A stretch of 64,000 nt of DNA, taken from contig NC_019780.1 of assembly GCF_000317615.1 (NCBI RefSeq), positions 620,001 through 684,000 on the forward strand. The letters are read 5' to 3'. A model generated the notes under the pieces. It saw only the letters and a program-made list of their open reading frames with translations. It searched no databases and was not told the DNA's origin. This document shows, one piece after another, positions 1 through 8,212 of this stretch (its first letter is position 1; each line of letters begins with the position of its first letter). Source of the stretch: Dactylococcopsis salina PCC 8305. Lineage in GTDB: Bacteria > Cyanobacteriota > Cyanobacteriia > Cyanobacteriales > Rubidibacteraceae. The translations under genes were made by a program, and so were the position numbers.

Positions 1-2
1 AT

Positions 3-1856
3 GATTTAACCGTTGCTGAGGTCGATCGAGGGACATTTAACGCCTTCAGCTATAACGGGCAAAATGGCAAACCCTTCTCCGACGGGATGAAACACCTCAC
101 GAAACTCGCCGAAGCTGGATTAACCCATATCCATCTTTTACCTGCTTTTGATTTTGCTTCCGTCGAAGAAAATACCCAAGCCCGACTTAACCCTGATCCG
201 AACCTCCTCGAAAGTTTTGGACGAGACTCCGTTCAACAACAAGCCATCATCGGTTCAACTCGTGGCAATGATAGCTTTAACTGGGGATATGATCCCTATC
301 ACTATGGCGTTCCTGAAGGAAGTTATGCCACCGCGCAAAACGACACCACCCGCATCCTTGAATTTCGGAAGATGGTACAATCCCTCAACCAAAGTGGATT
401 AAGAGTGGTGATGGATGTGGTTTATAATCACACCTTCGCTAACGGACTTTATACCCAAGCCGTCCTCGATAAAGTCGTTCCTGGGTACTATCACCGTTAT
501 AACAACGAAGGCGATCAGGAAAACTCCAGTTGTTGTCCTGATACTGCTACCGAGTTTGAGATGATGGAAAAACTCATGGTAGATACGATTCTTCGTTGGG
601 CAAAAGCCTACAAAGTTGATGGTTTCCGCTTCGACTTAATGAACCTGCACACCGTTAAAAACATGGATCATTTGCGAGACACCTTAAACCGTCTCAATGT
701 AGAACAAGACGGTGTGGATGGGGAAAGCATCTATGTTTATGGAGAAGGCTGGGATTTCGGTTCAGCAAAAGGAAAAGGACTCCATCACGCCAACCAATAC
801 AACATGGCTGGTACGGGTATCGGCACATTTAACGATAAAATTCGAGATGTGGTTCATGGCGGTTATTCAACCAACCCCCAAGAAATCCACCGTCAAGGGT
901 TTATCAACGGTCAATCCTACGACTGGAATGGCTATTTCTACGAAAGACGTTTTCGGAATAATCTTCGCACCACCAGTGACCGACTGCGGATTAATCTGGC
1001 GGGTAGTCTCCAAGACTTCCGTATTACCGACCAAAATAACAATCAAGTCTCTGGTATTGAATTACAGGGAACTGGCTACACAAAAGACCCCCAAGAAAGC
1101 ATTAATTACATTTCCAAACATGACAACGAAACGCTGTTTGACTTAAATATGTTCAAAATGCCTTTGGGTAAATCTGGAACCGCCGTCACCAGTATGAGTG
1201 AACGAGTCCGCGCTCAAAATTTAGGGTTGAGTCTTGTTGCTTTCAGTCAGGGGATTCCATTTTTCCAAATGGGAAGTGATCTCTTACGTTCTAAATCTTT
1301 GGATCATAATAGTTATGATTCTGGAGACTGGTTTAATCGAGTTGATTTTACTTACACCAAAAGTAACTTTGGCGTGGGATTACCACCCGCGTGGAGTAAT
1401 CAGGAACGTTGGGGAATCATGTCACCGATGCTGAAAAATTCCAAATTTGACCCGAAAAAAGAGCAGATTTTGGATAATGCGACTCATTTCCAAGAAGTTC
1501 TCAAAATTCGGCGCAGTTCTCCCTTATTCCGTTTACGAACGAAAGAAGCAATTGAACAACGGGTTAAATTCCATAATATGGGACAAAATCAGAAAGATGG
1601 TTTAATTGTGATGTCTCTTGATGACACAGTGGGAGAAAATTTAGACCCGAATTATCAGAAAATTGTTGCTTTGTTCAACGCGGATAAGTTTGCTCAGAAA
1701 ATCAAGGTTTCGGAGTTTGCTGGTACGCCAATGGTATTACATCCAGTACAAGCCAATTCACGAGATGATCGGGTTAAGTCTGCTAATTTTCAGATAAGTA
1801 GCGGCGAGTTTGAAGTTCCCCCTCGCACAGCTGCGGTTTTTGTCGTTCCTGAATAG
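3..1856 (+). CDS. pulA: Pullulanase-type GH13 alpha-1,6-glucosidase, 5' end outside window
   Basis: This is a debranching enzyme of glycoside hydrolase family 13 that cleaves alpha-1,6 branch points of glycogen or limit dextrins. The frame is open from base 3 with no start, so the N-terminal carbohydrate-binding/early domains lie upstream. Visible GH13 signatures are the pullulanase hallmark FNWGYDPYHYGVPEGSYA, then DVVYNHT (region I), DGFRFDLMNLH (nucleophile Asp, region II), YGEGWDFG (acid/base Glu, region III) and YISKHDNETLFD (region IV). A beta-sandwich C-domain closes the protein at VFVVPE. A GH15-like hydrolase lies 3 kb downstream on the same strand, which suggests a glycogen-breakdown neighbourhood, although the two are now separated by repeats and insertions. 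The family is secure. Exact substrate preference cannot be read from the sequence. Confidence 0.93.
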   Translation, partial: DLTVAEVDRGTFNAFSYNGQNGKPFSDGMKHLTKLAEAGLTHIHLLPAFDFASVEENTQARLNPDPNLLESFGRDSVQQQAIIGSTRGNDSFNWGYDPYHYGVPEGSYATAQNDTTRILEFRKMVQSLNQSGLRVVMDVVYNHTFANGLYTQAVLDKVVPGYYHRYNNEGDQENSSCCPDTATEFEMMEKLMVDTILRWAKAYKVDGFRFDLMNLHTVKNMDHLRDTLNRLNVEQDGVDGESIYVYGEGWDFGSAKGKGLHHANQYNMAGTGIGTFNDKIRDVVHGGYSTNPQEIHRQGFINGQSYDWNGYFYERRFRNNLRTTSDRLRINLAGSLQDFRITDQNNNQVSGIELQGTGYTKDPQESINYISKHDNETLFDLNMFKMPLGKSGTAVTSMSERVRAQNLGLSLVAFSQGIPFFQMGSDLLRSKSLDHNSYDSGDWFNRVDFTYTKSNFGVGLPPAWSNQERWGIMSPMLKNSKFDPKKEQILDNATHFQEVLKIRRSSPLFRLRTKEAIEQRVKFHNMGQNQKDGLIVMSLDDTVGENLDPNYQKIVALFNADKFAQKIKVSEFAGTPMVLHPVQANSRDDRVKSANFQISSGEFEVPPRTAAVFVVPE

Positions 1857-1858
1857 TT

Positions 1859-2190
1859 TATCCCCCCTCACTGATTAAGGGGGGGAAAGAATCGATCCCC
1901 CCTAACCCCCCTTATCAAGGCAGGGCTGTTTCATTCTCGGGGTCAAAATTGAATGCGATCGCCTGAACCCCTTATTGTACGTTCGATCGAACGCTTTTTC
2001 TTACTTTTTGGCTTTTTCTTAACAAAAAAGCCGTAAAACCCCTGCTATTCCTAACATCTGGAAAAGGCAAAAAAATAGAATGAAACAGCCCTGCCTTATC
2101 AAGGGGGGAAGAATCGATCCCCCCTAACCCCCCTTATCAAGGGGGGAAGAATCGATCCCCCCTAACCCCCCTTATCAAGGGGGGAAAATT
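1859..2190. repeat. Dispersed C-run/G-run inverted repeats
   Basis: Several copies of a short dyad, GATCCCCCCTAACCCCCCTT followed by an A-rich spacer and AAGGGGGG, lie downstream of pullulanase at about 1860-1919 and 2095-2190. The left and right halves can pair to form hairpins. The same unit recurs at about 4722-4800, 6210-6245, 10680-10735, 15000-15055, 15898-15930, 28590-28620, 37700-37730, 49020-49105, 59298-59500 and 59650-59690, nearly always between genes. It may act as a 3' stabiliser or terminator, but that is inference. Confidence 0.7.
1920..2094 (+). mobile_element. 175-bp MITE, family A copy 1
   Basis: This non-coding element has 18-19 bp terminal inverted repeats (GCAGGGCTGTTTCATTCT) that match the ends of the ISAs1-type element at 2330-3530. 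It is flanked by the 9-bp direct repeat CTTATCAAG (1911-1919 and 2095-2103), the expected target duplication. Its centre holds the palindrome ACGTTCGATCGAACGT. Read on the opposite strand it is identical over its whole length to the copy at 4065-4239. It was probably mobilised in trans by the ISAs1 transposase. Confidence 0.85.
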
Positions 2191-2329
2191 AAGGAATCGA
2201 TCGCGCTAAACTTTCAAAAAGAAGTAACCGTAAAAGCCCCCCTTATGGAAGAAGGGGGGTTGGGGGGATCAAACTCGATCGCGCTAAACTTTCAAAAAGA
2301 AGTAACCGTAAAAGCCCCCCTTATGGAAG

Positions 2330-3530
2330 GCAGGGCTGTTTCATTCTATCAAAATGGGTAGTAGCCAAAGCCTCTCTCCAAGCCATCTTCGGGCTTCAGT
2401 AACTGATAAAAAGCCTAATAGTCTGAAAAGATTAAGACAAATGGTTTTTAATACTGAAAAGTTGACTGCTGACTGAAGATGGTGTACCGGGGAAACATCT
2501 TCAGAAAAAATAACATCTTTAACCCAATGTAGTTGGTTCTCAATTCCCCAATGTCCCTGAATCTTTTTACTAAAATTTTGAGCCGTTTGGTAACAACTAC
2601 TTAAATAATAAACAATTTGATGATAAGGCTATTTTTTCGAGTGCCTTTCCTTTCTACTTTGATAAAACACTGACTACTGATCCAAATTTCTTGAAGAGTT
2701 TCTGGAATTCTAAAGACAGATACGGTTCGAGTAACTTGTCGTCCGTGACTCGTTTCTGTTCGAATATCTTCCTGATCAGAAATCTGATTATGAGCGATTT
2801 CTTCTAAACGGTTGTACAATTTCGGTTGATTTTTCTTCACCGCAATTACATAATCATTACGAGAGCGATTAATCGTTTTAATTGTTTCTTTTTGACAGTG
2901 AACTGCATCCAGAGTCAAAACTTGATTTGATAAAGGCGTGTTATTCACCATCTCTCGAACACAGTAAATTTCTGAAGTCTTTTTATTCTCTAATTTTTCT
3001 AGAGCTAAAACTAACCCATTGTCCTGACTAAACCAAGAGACAATTGAAGCAAAATTCTGCTTATTTCCGTAGGTATCAGTTAAAGTTGACTTAATACTTT
3101 TACCATCAATCGCGATCCAATTAGAAAGTTCATCTGGGGAAGATAATTGAGCAGCCCATTGGTTAAAAACTTGAATTAAATCATTATTATCTACTCCCAT
3201 CATGGCTCTTCTAATTGTTGAATAAGATGGCGACTTTAGCTTAGGAGATTTTCCTAAACGAGTGAGGTAGTAATGCTTATTTTTTCCAAAGGCAGCTAAG
3301 TCTCGGTAACTTAAGTTACCCATCATTAAACCAAGAATAACAATGAAAAGTACCCACCATAGGGGATGTCTTTGTCCACTGCGATCGCGCCAGTCCTTGA
3401 CTTGTTTTAAGTAACTGATTAAACTAGACATATCAGAAATTTTTCTAGAAATGCGCGATCGCGCTACTGATTTATTATCGCGATCGCGCTTTACATTTAC
3501 AATTTTACCCCGAGAATGAAACAGCCCTGC
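2330..3530 (-). mobile_element. ISAs1-family insertion sequence
   Basis: The element is about 1.2 kb, with inverted ends GCAGGGCTGTTTCATTCT on the left and its reverse complement on the right. It is flanked by the 10-bp duplication CTTATGGAAG (2320-2329 and 3531-3540), which lies inside the 75-bp array. Size, ends and 8-10 bp duplication all fit the ISAs1 family. The only gene is a frameshifted transposase on the minus strand whose stop codon overlaps the left inverted repeat. Confidence 0.9.
2341..3431 (-). pseudogene. ISAs1-family transposase, single frameshift
   Basis: The N-terminal 270 or so residues are a typical ISAs1/H-repeat DDE transposase (KDWRDRSGQRHPLWWVLF, AIDGKSIKST, VLTLDAVHCQKET). 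The frame then closes early at 2601. The missing C-terminus is present one frame over, with the family motif GHWGIENQLHWVKDVIFSED, and runs to a stop at 2341-2343 inside the terminal repeat. Loss of one base near 2626-2632, where NSPYHQIVYYL would be expected, explains the break. Repaired, the protein would be about 363 residues, normal for the family. The element is probably not autonomous now, unless ribosomal slippage rescues it, and no obvious slippery heptamer supports that. Confidence 0.88.
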
Positions 3531-4064
3531 CTTATGGAAGGGGGGTTGGGGGGATCAAACTCGATCGCGCTAAACTTTCAAAAAGAAGCAACCGTAAAAG
3601 CCCCCCTTATGGAAGGGGGGTTGGGGGGATCAAACTCGATCGCGCTAAACTTTCAAAAAGAAGCAACCGTAAAAGCCCCCCTTATGGAAGGGGGGTTGGG
3701 GGGATCAAACTCGATCGCGCTAAACTTTCAAAAAGAAGTAACCGTAAAAGCCCCCCTTATGGAAGGGGGGTTGGGGGGATCAAACTCGATCGCGCTAAAC
3801 TTTCAAAAAGAAGTAACCGTAAAAGCCCCCCTTATGGAAGGGGGGTTGGGGGGATCAAACTCGATCGCGCTAAACTTTCAAAAAGAAGTAACCGTAAAAG
3901 CCCCCCTTATGGAAGGGGGTTGGGGGGATCAAACTCGATCGCGCTAAACTTTCAAAAAGAAGTAACCGTAAAAGCCCCCCTTATGGAAGGGGGGTTGGAG
4001 GGATCAAACTCGATCGCGCTAAACTTTCAAAAAGAAGTAACCGTAAAAGCCCCCCTTATGGAAG

Positions 4065-4239
4065 GCAGGGCTGTTTCATTCTATTTTTTTGCCTTTTCCA
4101 GATGTTAGGAATAGCAGGGGTTTTACGGCTTTTTTGTTAAGAAAAAGCCAAAAAGTAAGAAAAAGCGTTCGATCGAACGTACAATAAGGGGTTCAGGCGA
4201 TCGCATTCAATTTTGACCCCGAGAATGAAACAGCCCTGC
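4065..4239 (-). mobile_element. 175-bp MITE, family A copy 2
   Basis: This is an inverted copy of the element at 1920-2094, identical base for base over 175 bp. It is flanked by CTTATGGAAG duplications (4055-4064 and 4240-4249) and inserted at the same position of the 75-bp repeat unit as the ISAs1 element. The identity implies recent movement or gene conversion. Confidence 0.87.
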
Positions 4240-4351
4240 CTTATGGAAGGGGGGTTGGGGGGATCAAACTCGATCGCGCTAAACTTTCAAAAAGAAGTAA
4301 CCGTAAAAGCCCCCCTTATGGAAGGGGGGTTGGGGGGATCAAAACTGATCA

Positions 4352-4723
4352 ATGTCTTACTTACCTTACAATAAAAAATTAGTCTCAAGAGCTAAAGAAT
4401 TAAGAAAAAACATGACTTTAGCTGAGAGGAAAATTTGGTTTGAATATCTCAGAAATTTTCCCCATCGTGTTTATCGACAGCGCCCGATCGAGCAATTTAT
4501 TGTTGATTTTTATTGTCCAAAATTAAAGTTAGTGATAGAAATTGATGGTGAGAGTCATTACACTGAAAATGCTCAGGAATACGATCGAGAAAGGACTGAG
4601 GTTTTACAAGGGTATGGGTTAAGGGTGATTCGATTTAATAATGAAGAGGTCTTACAGAATTTTACAGGAGTTGTAGGAATGATTGAGGATTTGATTTCCT
4701 CTAACTTTTCTGATCAAAGTTGA
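4352..4723 (+). CDS. DUF559 (Vsr-like) endonuclease-domain protein
   Basis: This is a 123-residue protein of the DUF559 family, a restriction-endonuclease-like fold related to very-short-patch repair nucleases. Visible family features are the N-terminal RAKELRKNMTLAERKIW helix, then RQRPIEQFIVDFYCPKLKL and VIEIDGESH, carrying the Asp and Glu of the presumed metal-binding nuclease core, and YGLRVIRFNNEEV near the end. It starts immediately after the 75-bp tandem array. No toxin, methylase or repair partner lies beside it. Such genes are common in cyanobacteria and their physiological role is unknown. It is complete for the family (about 110-130 residues). Confidence 0.85.
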   Translation: MSYLPYNKKLVSRAKELRKNMTLAERKIWFEYLRNFPHRVYRQRPIEQFIVDFYCPKLKLVIEIDGESHYTENAQEYDRERTEVLQGYGLRVIRFNNEEVLQNFTGVVGMIEDLISSNFSDQS

Positions 4724-4805
4724 TCCCCCCTAACCCCCCTTATTAAGGGGGGAAAAGAGTTGATCCCCCCCAATCCCCCTTAATAAGCAGGGAAAAGAAT
4801 TGATC
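4722..4805. repeat. Dispersed C-run/G-run repeats
   Basis: Two degenerate copies of the GATCCCCCCTAACCCCCCTT / AAGGGGGG dyad lie between the DUF559 gene and the GH15-like gene. The first overlaps the DUF559 stop codon. Confidence 0.65.
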
Positions 4806-4843
4806 CCTACTTAATTGATCATTTAGAAAGTGAAAGAAAACTC

Positions 4844-6157
4844 ATGCTACTGATTCAGAATGAACAATTACTCAACTTCTTAAAACGAAATTACAGTAAG
4901 TCTGATCTACAAGAAATATTCGCCTTTTTGCAAAAACAAAACACCCTCAAATTTTCGACACTAAAAAACGGTTTATTTCCAGCGGCGATGCTGGATGAAA
5001 ACACCGAATATACGGGTTATTCTAATGTTTGGGTGCGTGATAATGTTCATGTTGCTCATGCTCATTATGTGTGGGGAAAAACCGATATTGCGACAAAAAA
5101 TGCACAAACTTTGATGCGGTATTTTACAAAGCATCGATCGCGCTTTGAAGCCATTATTCAACAACCGAGTTTAGCAAAAAATGTAATGAATCGTCCTCAC
5201 ATTCGGTTTAATGGTAACACTTTAGAAGAAAACTCAGAAGACTGGCCCCACGCTCAAAATGATGCGTTAGGTTACTTTTTATGGTTTTATTGTCTCCTCG
5301 CGCGAGAAGGGTTAATTAAAGTTAGTGAGTCGGATGTGGAAACCTTAGCACTGTTTCCTCTTTACTTTAGGGCGATCGAATTTTGGCAAGATGAAGATAG
5401 TGGACATTGGGAAGAAACTCGCAAAATTTCCGCTTCTAGTATCGGCTGTGTGATAGCGGGTTTAAAAGCATTAAAACAACTGAATTTTAATGCTGATTTT
5501 GTCGCCCACTGCTGTCAGTATAATGGAATTGTGATTACTCCTCGTCTTTTAGAAGAATTAATTCAACAAGGAAACGCAGCACTAAATCGTATTCTTCCAG
5601 CCGAATGTATTCAAGATGATCCCAAGAAAAAACGGGAATATGACGGGGCGTTATTGTTTTTGATTTATCCTTTAAATGTTGTCTCCAAAACCATGAGAGA
5701 AACCCTGCTCGATCGGGTTTTAGAAAACTTAGAAGGAAACTATGGAATTAAACGTTATTTAGGAGATTCTTTCTGGTTTCCCAACTATAAAAGCATTTTA
5801 AGCCAAAAGGAACGCACCGCCGACTTTAGTAACGAAATTGAAAAACGAGACGCATTTTTACAACCTGGCGAAGAAGCGCAATGGTGTATTTTTGATCCGA
5901 TTATATCAGCAATTTTTGGACAAAAATATCAAGAAAATCCTCGCTCAAATAACCTTCAACAACAAACCCATTATCTCAACCGTTCATTAGGACAAATTAC
6001 GGGAAAGGATAGCGAATTTGGTGCTTATAAATGTCCTGAACTTTATCATAGAGAAGGAGAGAAATATGTTCCCAGTGACGCGACTCCTCTCTTATGGACA
6101 CAAGCCAATTTAATGATTGCGTTAAAATTTATGTCAACCGTATGTTGGGTGGAGTAG
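4844..6157 (+). CDS. Glycoside hydrolase family 15-like (glucoamylase/phosphorylase-kinase-alpha fold) protein
   Basis: This 437-residue protein has the (alpha/alpha)6-barrel signatures of GH15-like enzymes. They are NVWVRDNVHVAHAHYVWG near residue 60, NGNTLEENSEDWPHAQNDALGYFLWF near residues 125-150, and SDATPLLWTQANLMIALKF at the C-terminus. The paired acidic residues of the WPHAQNDA segment correspond to the sugar-binding subsite of the fold. Cyanobacterial members are usually annotated as glucoamylases or glycoside hydrolases 15, and the true substrate is not established. No signal peptide is seen, so it should be cytoplasmic. The ATG at 4844 follows a weak GAAAG. Its position near the pullulanase suggests glycogen or maltodextrin turnover. 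Confidence 0.8.
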   Translation: MLLIQNEQLLNFLKRNYSKSDLQEIFAFLQKQNTLKFSTLKNGLFPAAMLDENTEYTGYSNVWVRDNVHVAHAHYVWGKTDIATKNAQTLMRYFTKHRSRFEAIIQQPSLAKNVMNRPHIRFNGNTLEENSEDWPHAQNDALGYFLWFYCLLAREGLIKVSESDVETLALFPLYFRAIEFWQDEDSGHWEETRKISASSIGCVIAGLKALKQLNFNADFVAHCCQYNGIVITPRLLEELIQQGNAALNRILPAECIQDDPKKKREYDGALLFLIYPLNVVSKTMRETLLDRVLENLEGNYGIKRYLGDSFWFPNYKSILSQKERTADFSNEIEKRDAFLQPGEEAQWCIFDPIISAIFGQKYQENPRSNNLQQQTHYLNRSLGQITGKDSEFGAYKCPELYHREGEKYVPSDATPLLWTQANLMIALKFMSTVCWVE

Positions 6158-6298
6158 TCAACCGTAGGTTGGGTGGAGGGTAACGAAACCCAACATCAAT
6201 TAGTCATTAAATCCCCCCTACCCCCCCCGATGATTGGGGGGAAAAGTAAACTGTAGGGTGACAAAACCCAACTTTTTTTAATCCCACTTTTTCCAAGT
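6158..6298. repeat. Intergenic repeats: ACCCAACATC type and C/G-run dyad
   Basis: The spacer holds two copies of the GTAGGTTGGGTGGAG...AACCCAACA dispersed repeat and one CCCCCCTACCCCCCCCGATGATTGGGGGG hairpin. The first repeat type recurs at about 15750-15890, 32938-32998, 37650-37685, 55785-55830 and 57480-57520. Confidence 0.6.
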
Positions 6299-6808
6299 AT
6301 GAAACGAAAAAAGACAATTGTACTGGTTTCCTTATCCTGCTTAATTTTAGGAAACTTAACCCCAATAGCCAACGCTCAAACAGTTAATCAAACTTGTAAT
6401 TTATCCTCATCTGATGACTTTCAAGTTGGCTTTCAAATTCAAGCCAGAGACACTCAAACCGAAGCGGAAATCATCAGCGCCAAAACTCCTTCCCAAACTG
6501 AAATCACCAAGCCGAGTTTATGGTGGGCTGTGGAAAAAAATGATCCATTTGATGGCAAATTAGTGATAAATTGGATCGCAAATAAAAACAAAAAAGTGAT
6601 TGATATTATTGTTAATAATCGGTTTTGGAATGGTTTAGATTATTTAGGAAAATATCGCTTTGTTAATCAGCTTGGAACAGTTGCTCGTGAATCTAATTAT
6701 AATCTACAAGTGATTAGTCAACAACAAGATTGTTTAGCTACTTATACTTGTGATTTTGCTCCTAATACTCCTCAGTGTAAAATTAATTTTGATGGTACTT
6801 TTAATTAG
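6299..6808 (+). CDS. Secreted hypothetical protein
   Basis: This 169-residue protein has a clear Sec signal peptide: basic KRKK, the hydrophobic core IVLVSLSCLILG, and an Ala-X-Ala type cleavage site before QTVNQTC. The mature part contains WWAVEKNDPFDGKLVINWI and two closely spaced cysteines near the end (DCLATYTCDF, TPQCKINF), which could form disulphides in the periplasm. I do not recognise a functional domain. The stop TAG sits at the left boundary of the MITE at 6809, so the element may have trimmed or replaced the original C-terminus. Confidence 0.65.
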   Translation: MKRKKTIVLVSLSCLILGNLTPIANAQTVNQTCNLSSSDDFQVGFQIQARDTQTEAEIISAKTPSQTEITKPSLWWAVEKNDPFDGKLVINWIANKNKKVIDIIVNNRFWNGLDYLGKYRFVNQLGTVARESNYNLQVISQQQDCLATYTCDFAPNTPQCKINFDGTFN

Positions 6809-6992
6809 GGCTTGCTGTTGGGAAACTGAAAGTTTTACCAAATAAGGATTTGAGGCGATTAATATCTGAGTAAAAACGCAAGTTCATTGATTGTTCAACC
6901 CTCTTGCCTCTTGCCTTTTGCCTTTTGCCTTTTGCCTCTTGCCTCTTGCCTTTTGCCTTACTAAACCAACCAATGGACTTTTTCAGCAACCC
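6809..6992 (+). mobile_element. MITE family B copy 1, with (TTGCCTY)n core
   Basis: The element begins GGGCTTGCTGTTGGGAAACTG and ends GGACTTTTTCAGCAACCCC. The ends are short imperfect inverted repeats (GGGCTTGCTG / CAGCAACCCC), with TAATTA on both sides as a possible target duplication. A conserved left arm (TTTTACCAAATAAGGATTTG) is followed by a run of TTGCCTC/TTGCCTT heptamers and the right arm ACCAACCAATGGACTTTTTC. Other copies are at 8028-8212, 37746-38066 and, truncated, 32275-32350. No coding capacity is seen. Confidence 0.75.
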
Positions 6993-7994
6993 CTAATTAA
7001 TACACTGTAATTTGATTTGTTGCGCGATCGATTTCACAACTGAAACTGAAACCGCATTTCCTACTTGTTTATACTGGTTTCCTCTAGAGAGAGTTTCTGG
7101 AAAAGTGAACTCTTTGGGAAATCCCTGTAATCTTAAACATTCTAATGGCGTTAATTTTCTAATCCCTTTTTCATCTTTAATAATTGGAACATTATGACCC
7201 CCTGTTCCCATATTTGCGGTTAAAGTCGGACAGACTCCCCTTTTATTTTCTCGCACATAAACCCTTCTCCACTGGTAAACTGTATTCGTTTTAACCACTT
7301 CCTTTTTTAAGCGTTCATATAAAGGTTTATTGTTATAATAAAAGTAATCATCAATTTCTTTATTCTCCAGCATCGATCGAAATTCAGTAGTTAAAGGAAC
7401 GGGTTGAGGGAACGCAAAATGGGAATATGCAATTTTACTTTTAAATCCTAAAATATACAACCGTTCTCGATTTTGTGGGAGGTTTCCATAGGTCATTGTA
7501 TTGAGAACTTTCTCTGTTACATAATATCCTTCTTCACTGATTAATGTTTTCATATAATTATAAGTTTTCCCCTGATCATGACTCAATAAATTCTTGACAT
7601 TTTCTAAGAAAATTACAGCAGGCTTTTTTCTCCGAATAATTTCTAAAATTGTAAAGAATAAATCTCCTCTTCCTTGATCTTTTAATCCCTTGCGATAACC
7701 CGCAATAGAAAACGGTTGACAAGGAAACCCACCACATAAAACATCATGGTCTGGAATTAAATTAAAATCTTGTTGTGTTATATCTTGATTAAACAACGGT
7801 TGCGTTTCTCCTGTGAAAAGTTGAGGAGAAATCTGCTTAAAATTATGTTCATAAGTCTCTCGCGCTTTTCGATCGAGTTCACTGGCAAAAACGCATTGTA
7901 ACCCTAGATCATGTAATCCATAATGAAACCCTCCGATACCAGCAAACAGATCAATAAATTTTAAGGGCTGAAATTGTAACTCTCTTCCACTCAT
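6993..7994 (-). CDS. DNA (cytosine-5-)-methyltransferase
   Basis: This 333-residue C5 DNA methyltransferase transfers a methyl group from S-adenosylmethionine to cytosine in a specific site. The ordered family motifs are all present: I FIDLFAGIGGFHYGL, IV GGFPCQPFSIAG with the catalytic Cys, VI VIFLENVKNLL, VIII QNRERLYILGF, IX CPTLTANMGTGGHN, X GNQYKQVGNAVSVSVV. I chose the ATG at 7994 (MSGREL). A longer frame begins with TTG inside the neighbouring MITE and has no ribosome-binding site. No restriction endonuclease is adjacent, so this is an orphan enzyme. It sits between two same-direction family B MITEs, which suggests arrival or rearrangement as a cassette. The target site cannot be read from the sequence. 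Confidence 0.92.
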   Translation of the reverse strand: MSGRELQFQPLKFIDLFAGIGGFHYGLHDLGLQCVFASELDRKARETYEHNFKQISPQLFTGETQPLFNQDITQQDFNLIPDHDVLCGGFPCQPFSIAGYRKGLKDQGRGDLFFTILEIIRRKKPAVIFLENVKNLLSHDQGKTYNYMKTLISEEGYYVTEKVLNTMTYGNLPQNRERLYILGFKSKIAYSHFAFPQPVPLTTEFRSMLENKEIDDYFYYNNKPLYERLKKEVVKTNTVYQWRRVYVRENKRGVCPTLTANMGTGGHNVPIIKDEKGIRKLTPLECLRLQGFPKEFTFPETLSRGNQYKQVGNAVSVSVVKSIAQQIKLQCIN

Positions 7995-8027
7995 TTTTAA
8001 ACCGAAATATTTGTTTTCTAAACAGGG

Positions 8028-8212
8028 TTTGCTGTTGGGAAGCTGCAAGTTTTACCAAATAAGGATTTGAGGCGATTAATATCTGAGTAAAAACGCAAGT
8101 TCATTGATTGTTCAACCCTCTTGCCTCTTGCCTAAGGCAACTTGCCTCTTGCCTTTTGCCTTTTGCCTCTTGCCTTACTCAACCAACCAATGGACTTTTT
8201 TTTCAGGAGGCA
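8028..8212 (+). mobile_element. MITE family B copy 2
   Basis: This copy is in the same orientation as the one at 6809-6992 and nearly identical through the left arm (GTTTTACCAAATAAGGATTTG onward). It has a different heptamer run, including CTTGCCTAAGGCAACTTGCC. The right end is degenerate (TTTTTTTTCAGGAGGCACTA) and abuts the ribE stop codon. Short CTAAA repeats on both sides may be the remains of the target duplication. Confidence 0.72.

Larger units (their letters stand above)
2191..4345 (+). repeat. 75-bp tandem repeat array interrupted by an IS and a MITE
   Basis: A 75-bp unit starting CTTATGGAAGGGGGG and containing GGGGGGATCAAACTCGATCG and TTTCAAAAAGAAGTAACCGT is repeated head to tail. 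Units begin at 2242, 3531, 3606, 3681, 3756, 3831, 3906, 3980 and 4240, with partial units at both ends (about 2191-2241 and 4315-4345). The unit at 2242 carries three extra bases and the one at 3906 lacks one G. The array is split by the ISAs1 element (2330-3530) and by a MITE (4065-4239), each flanked by the same unit segment CTTATGGAAG. Because 75 is divisible by 3, it yields an open frame with a 25-residue period, but nothing suggests it is translated. Confidence 0.9.

Noticed and set aside
3516..4108. Open frames with perfect 25-residue repeats (LMEGGLGGSNSIALNF...)
   Set aside because: They are the 75-bp tandem array read in one frame. No ribosome-binding site, no codon bias, and the DNA motif recurs as non-coding dyads elsewhere.
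3531..4345. Regular array considered as CRISPR
   Set aside because: Units are contiguous 75-bp tandem repeats with no variable spacers and no cas genes nearby.
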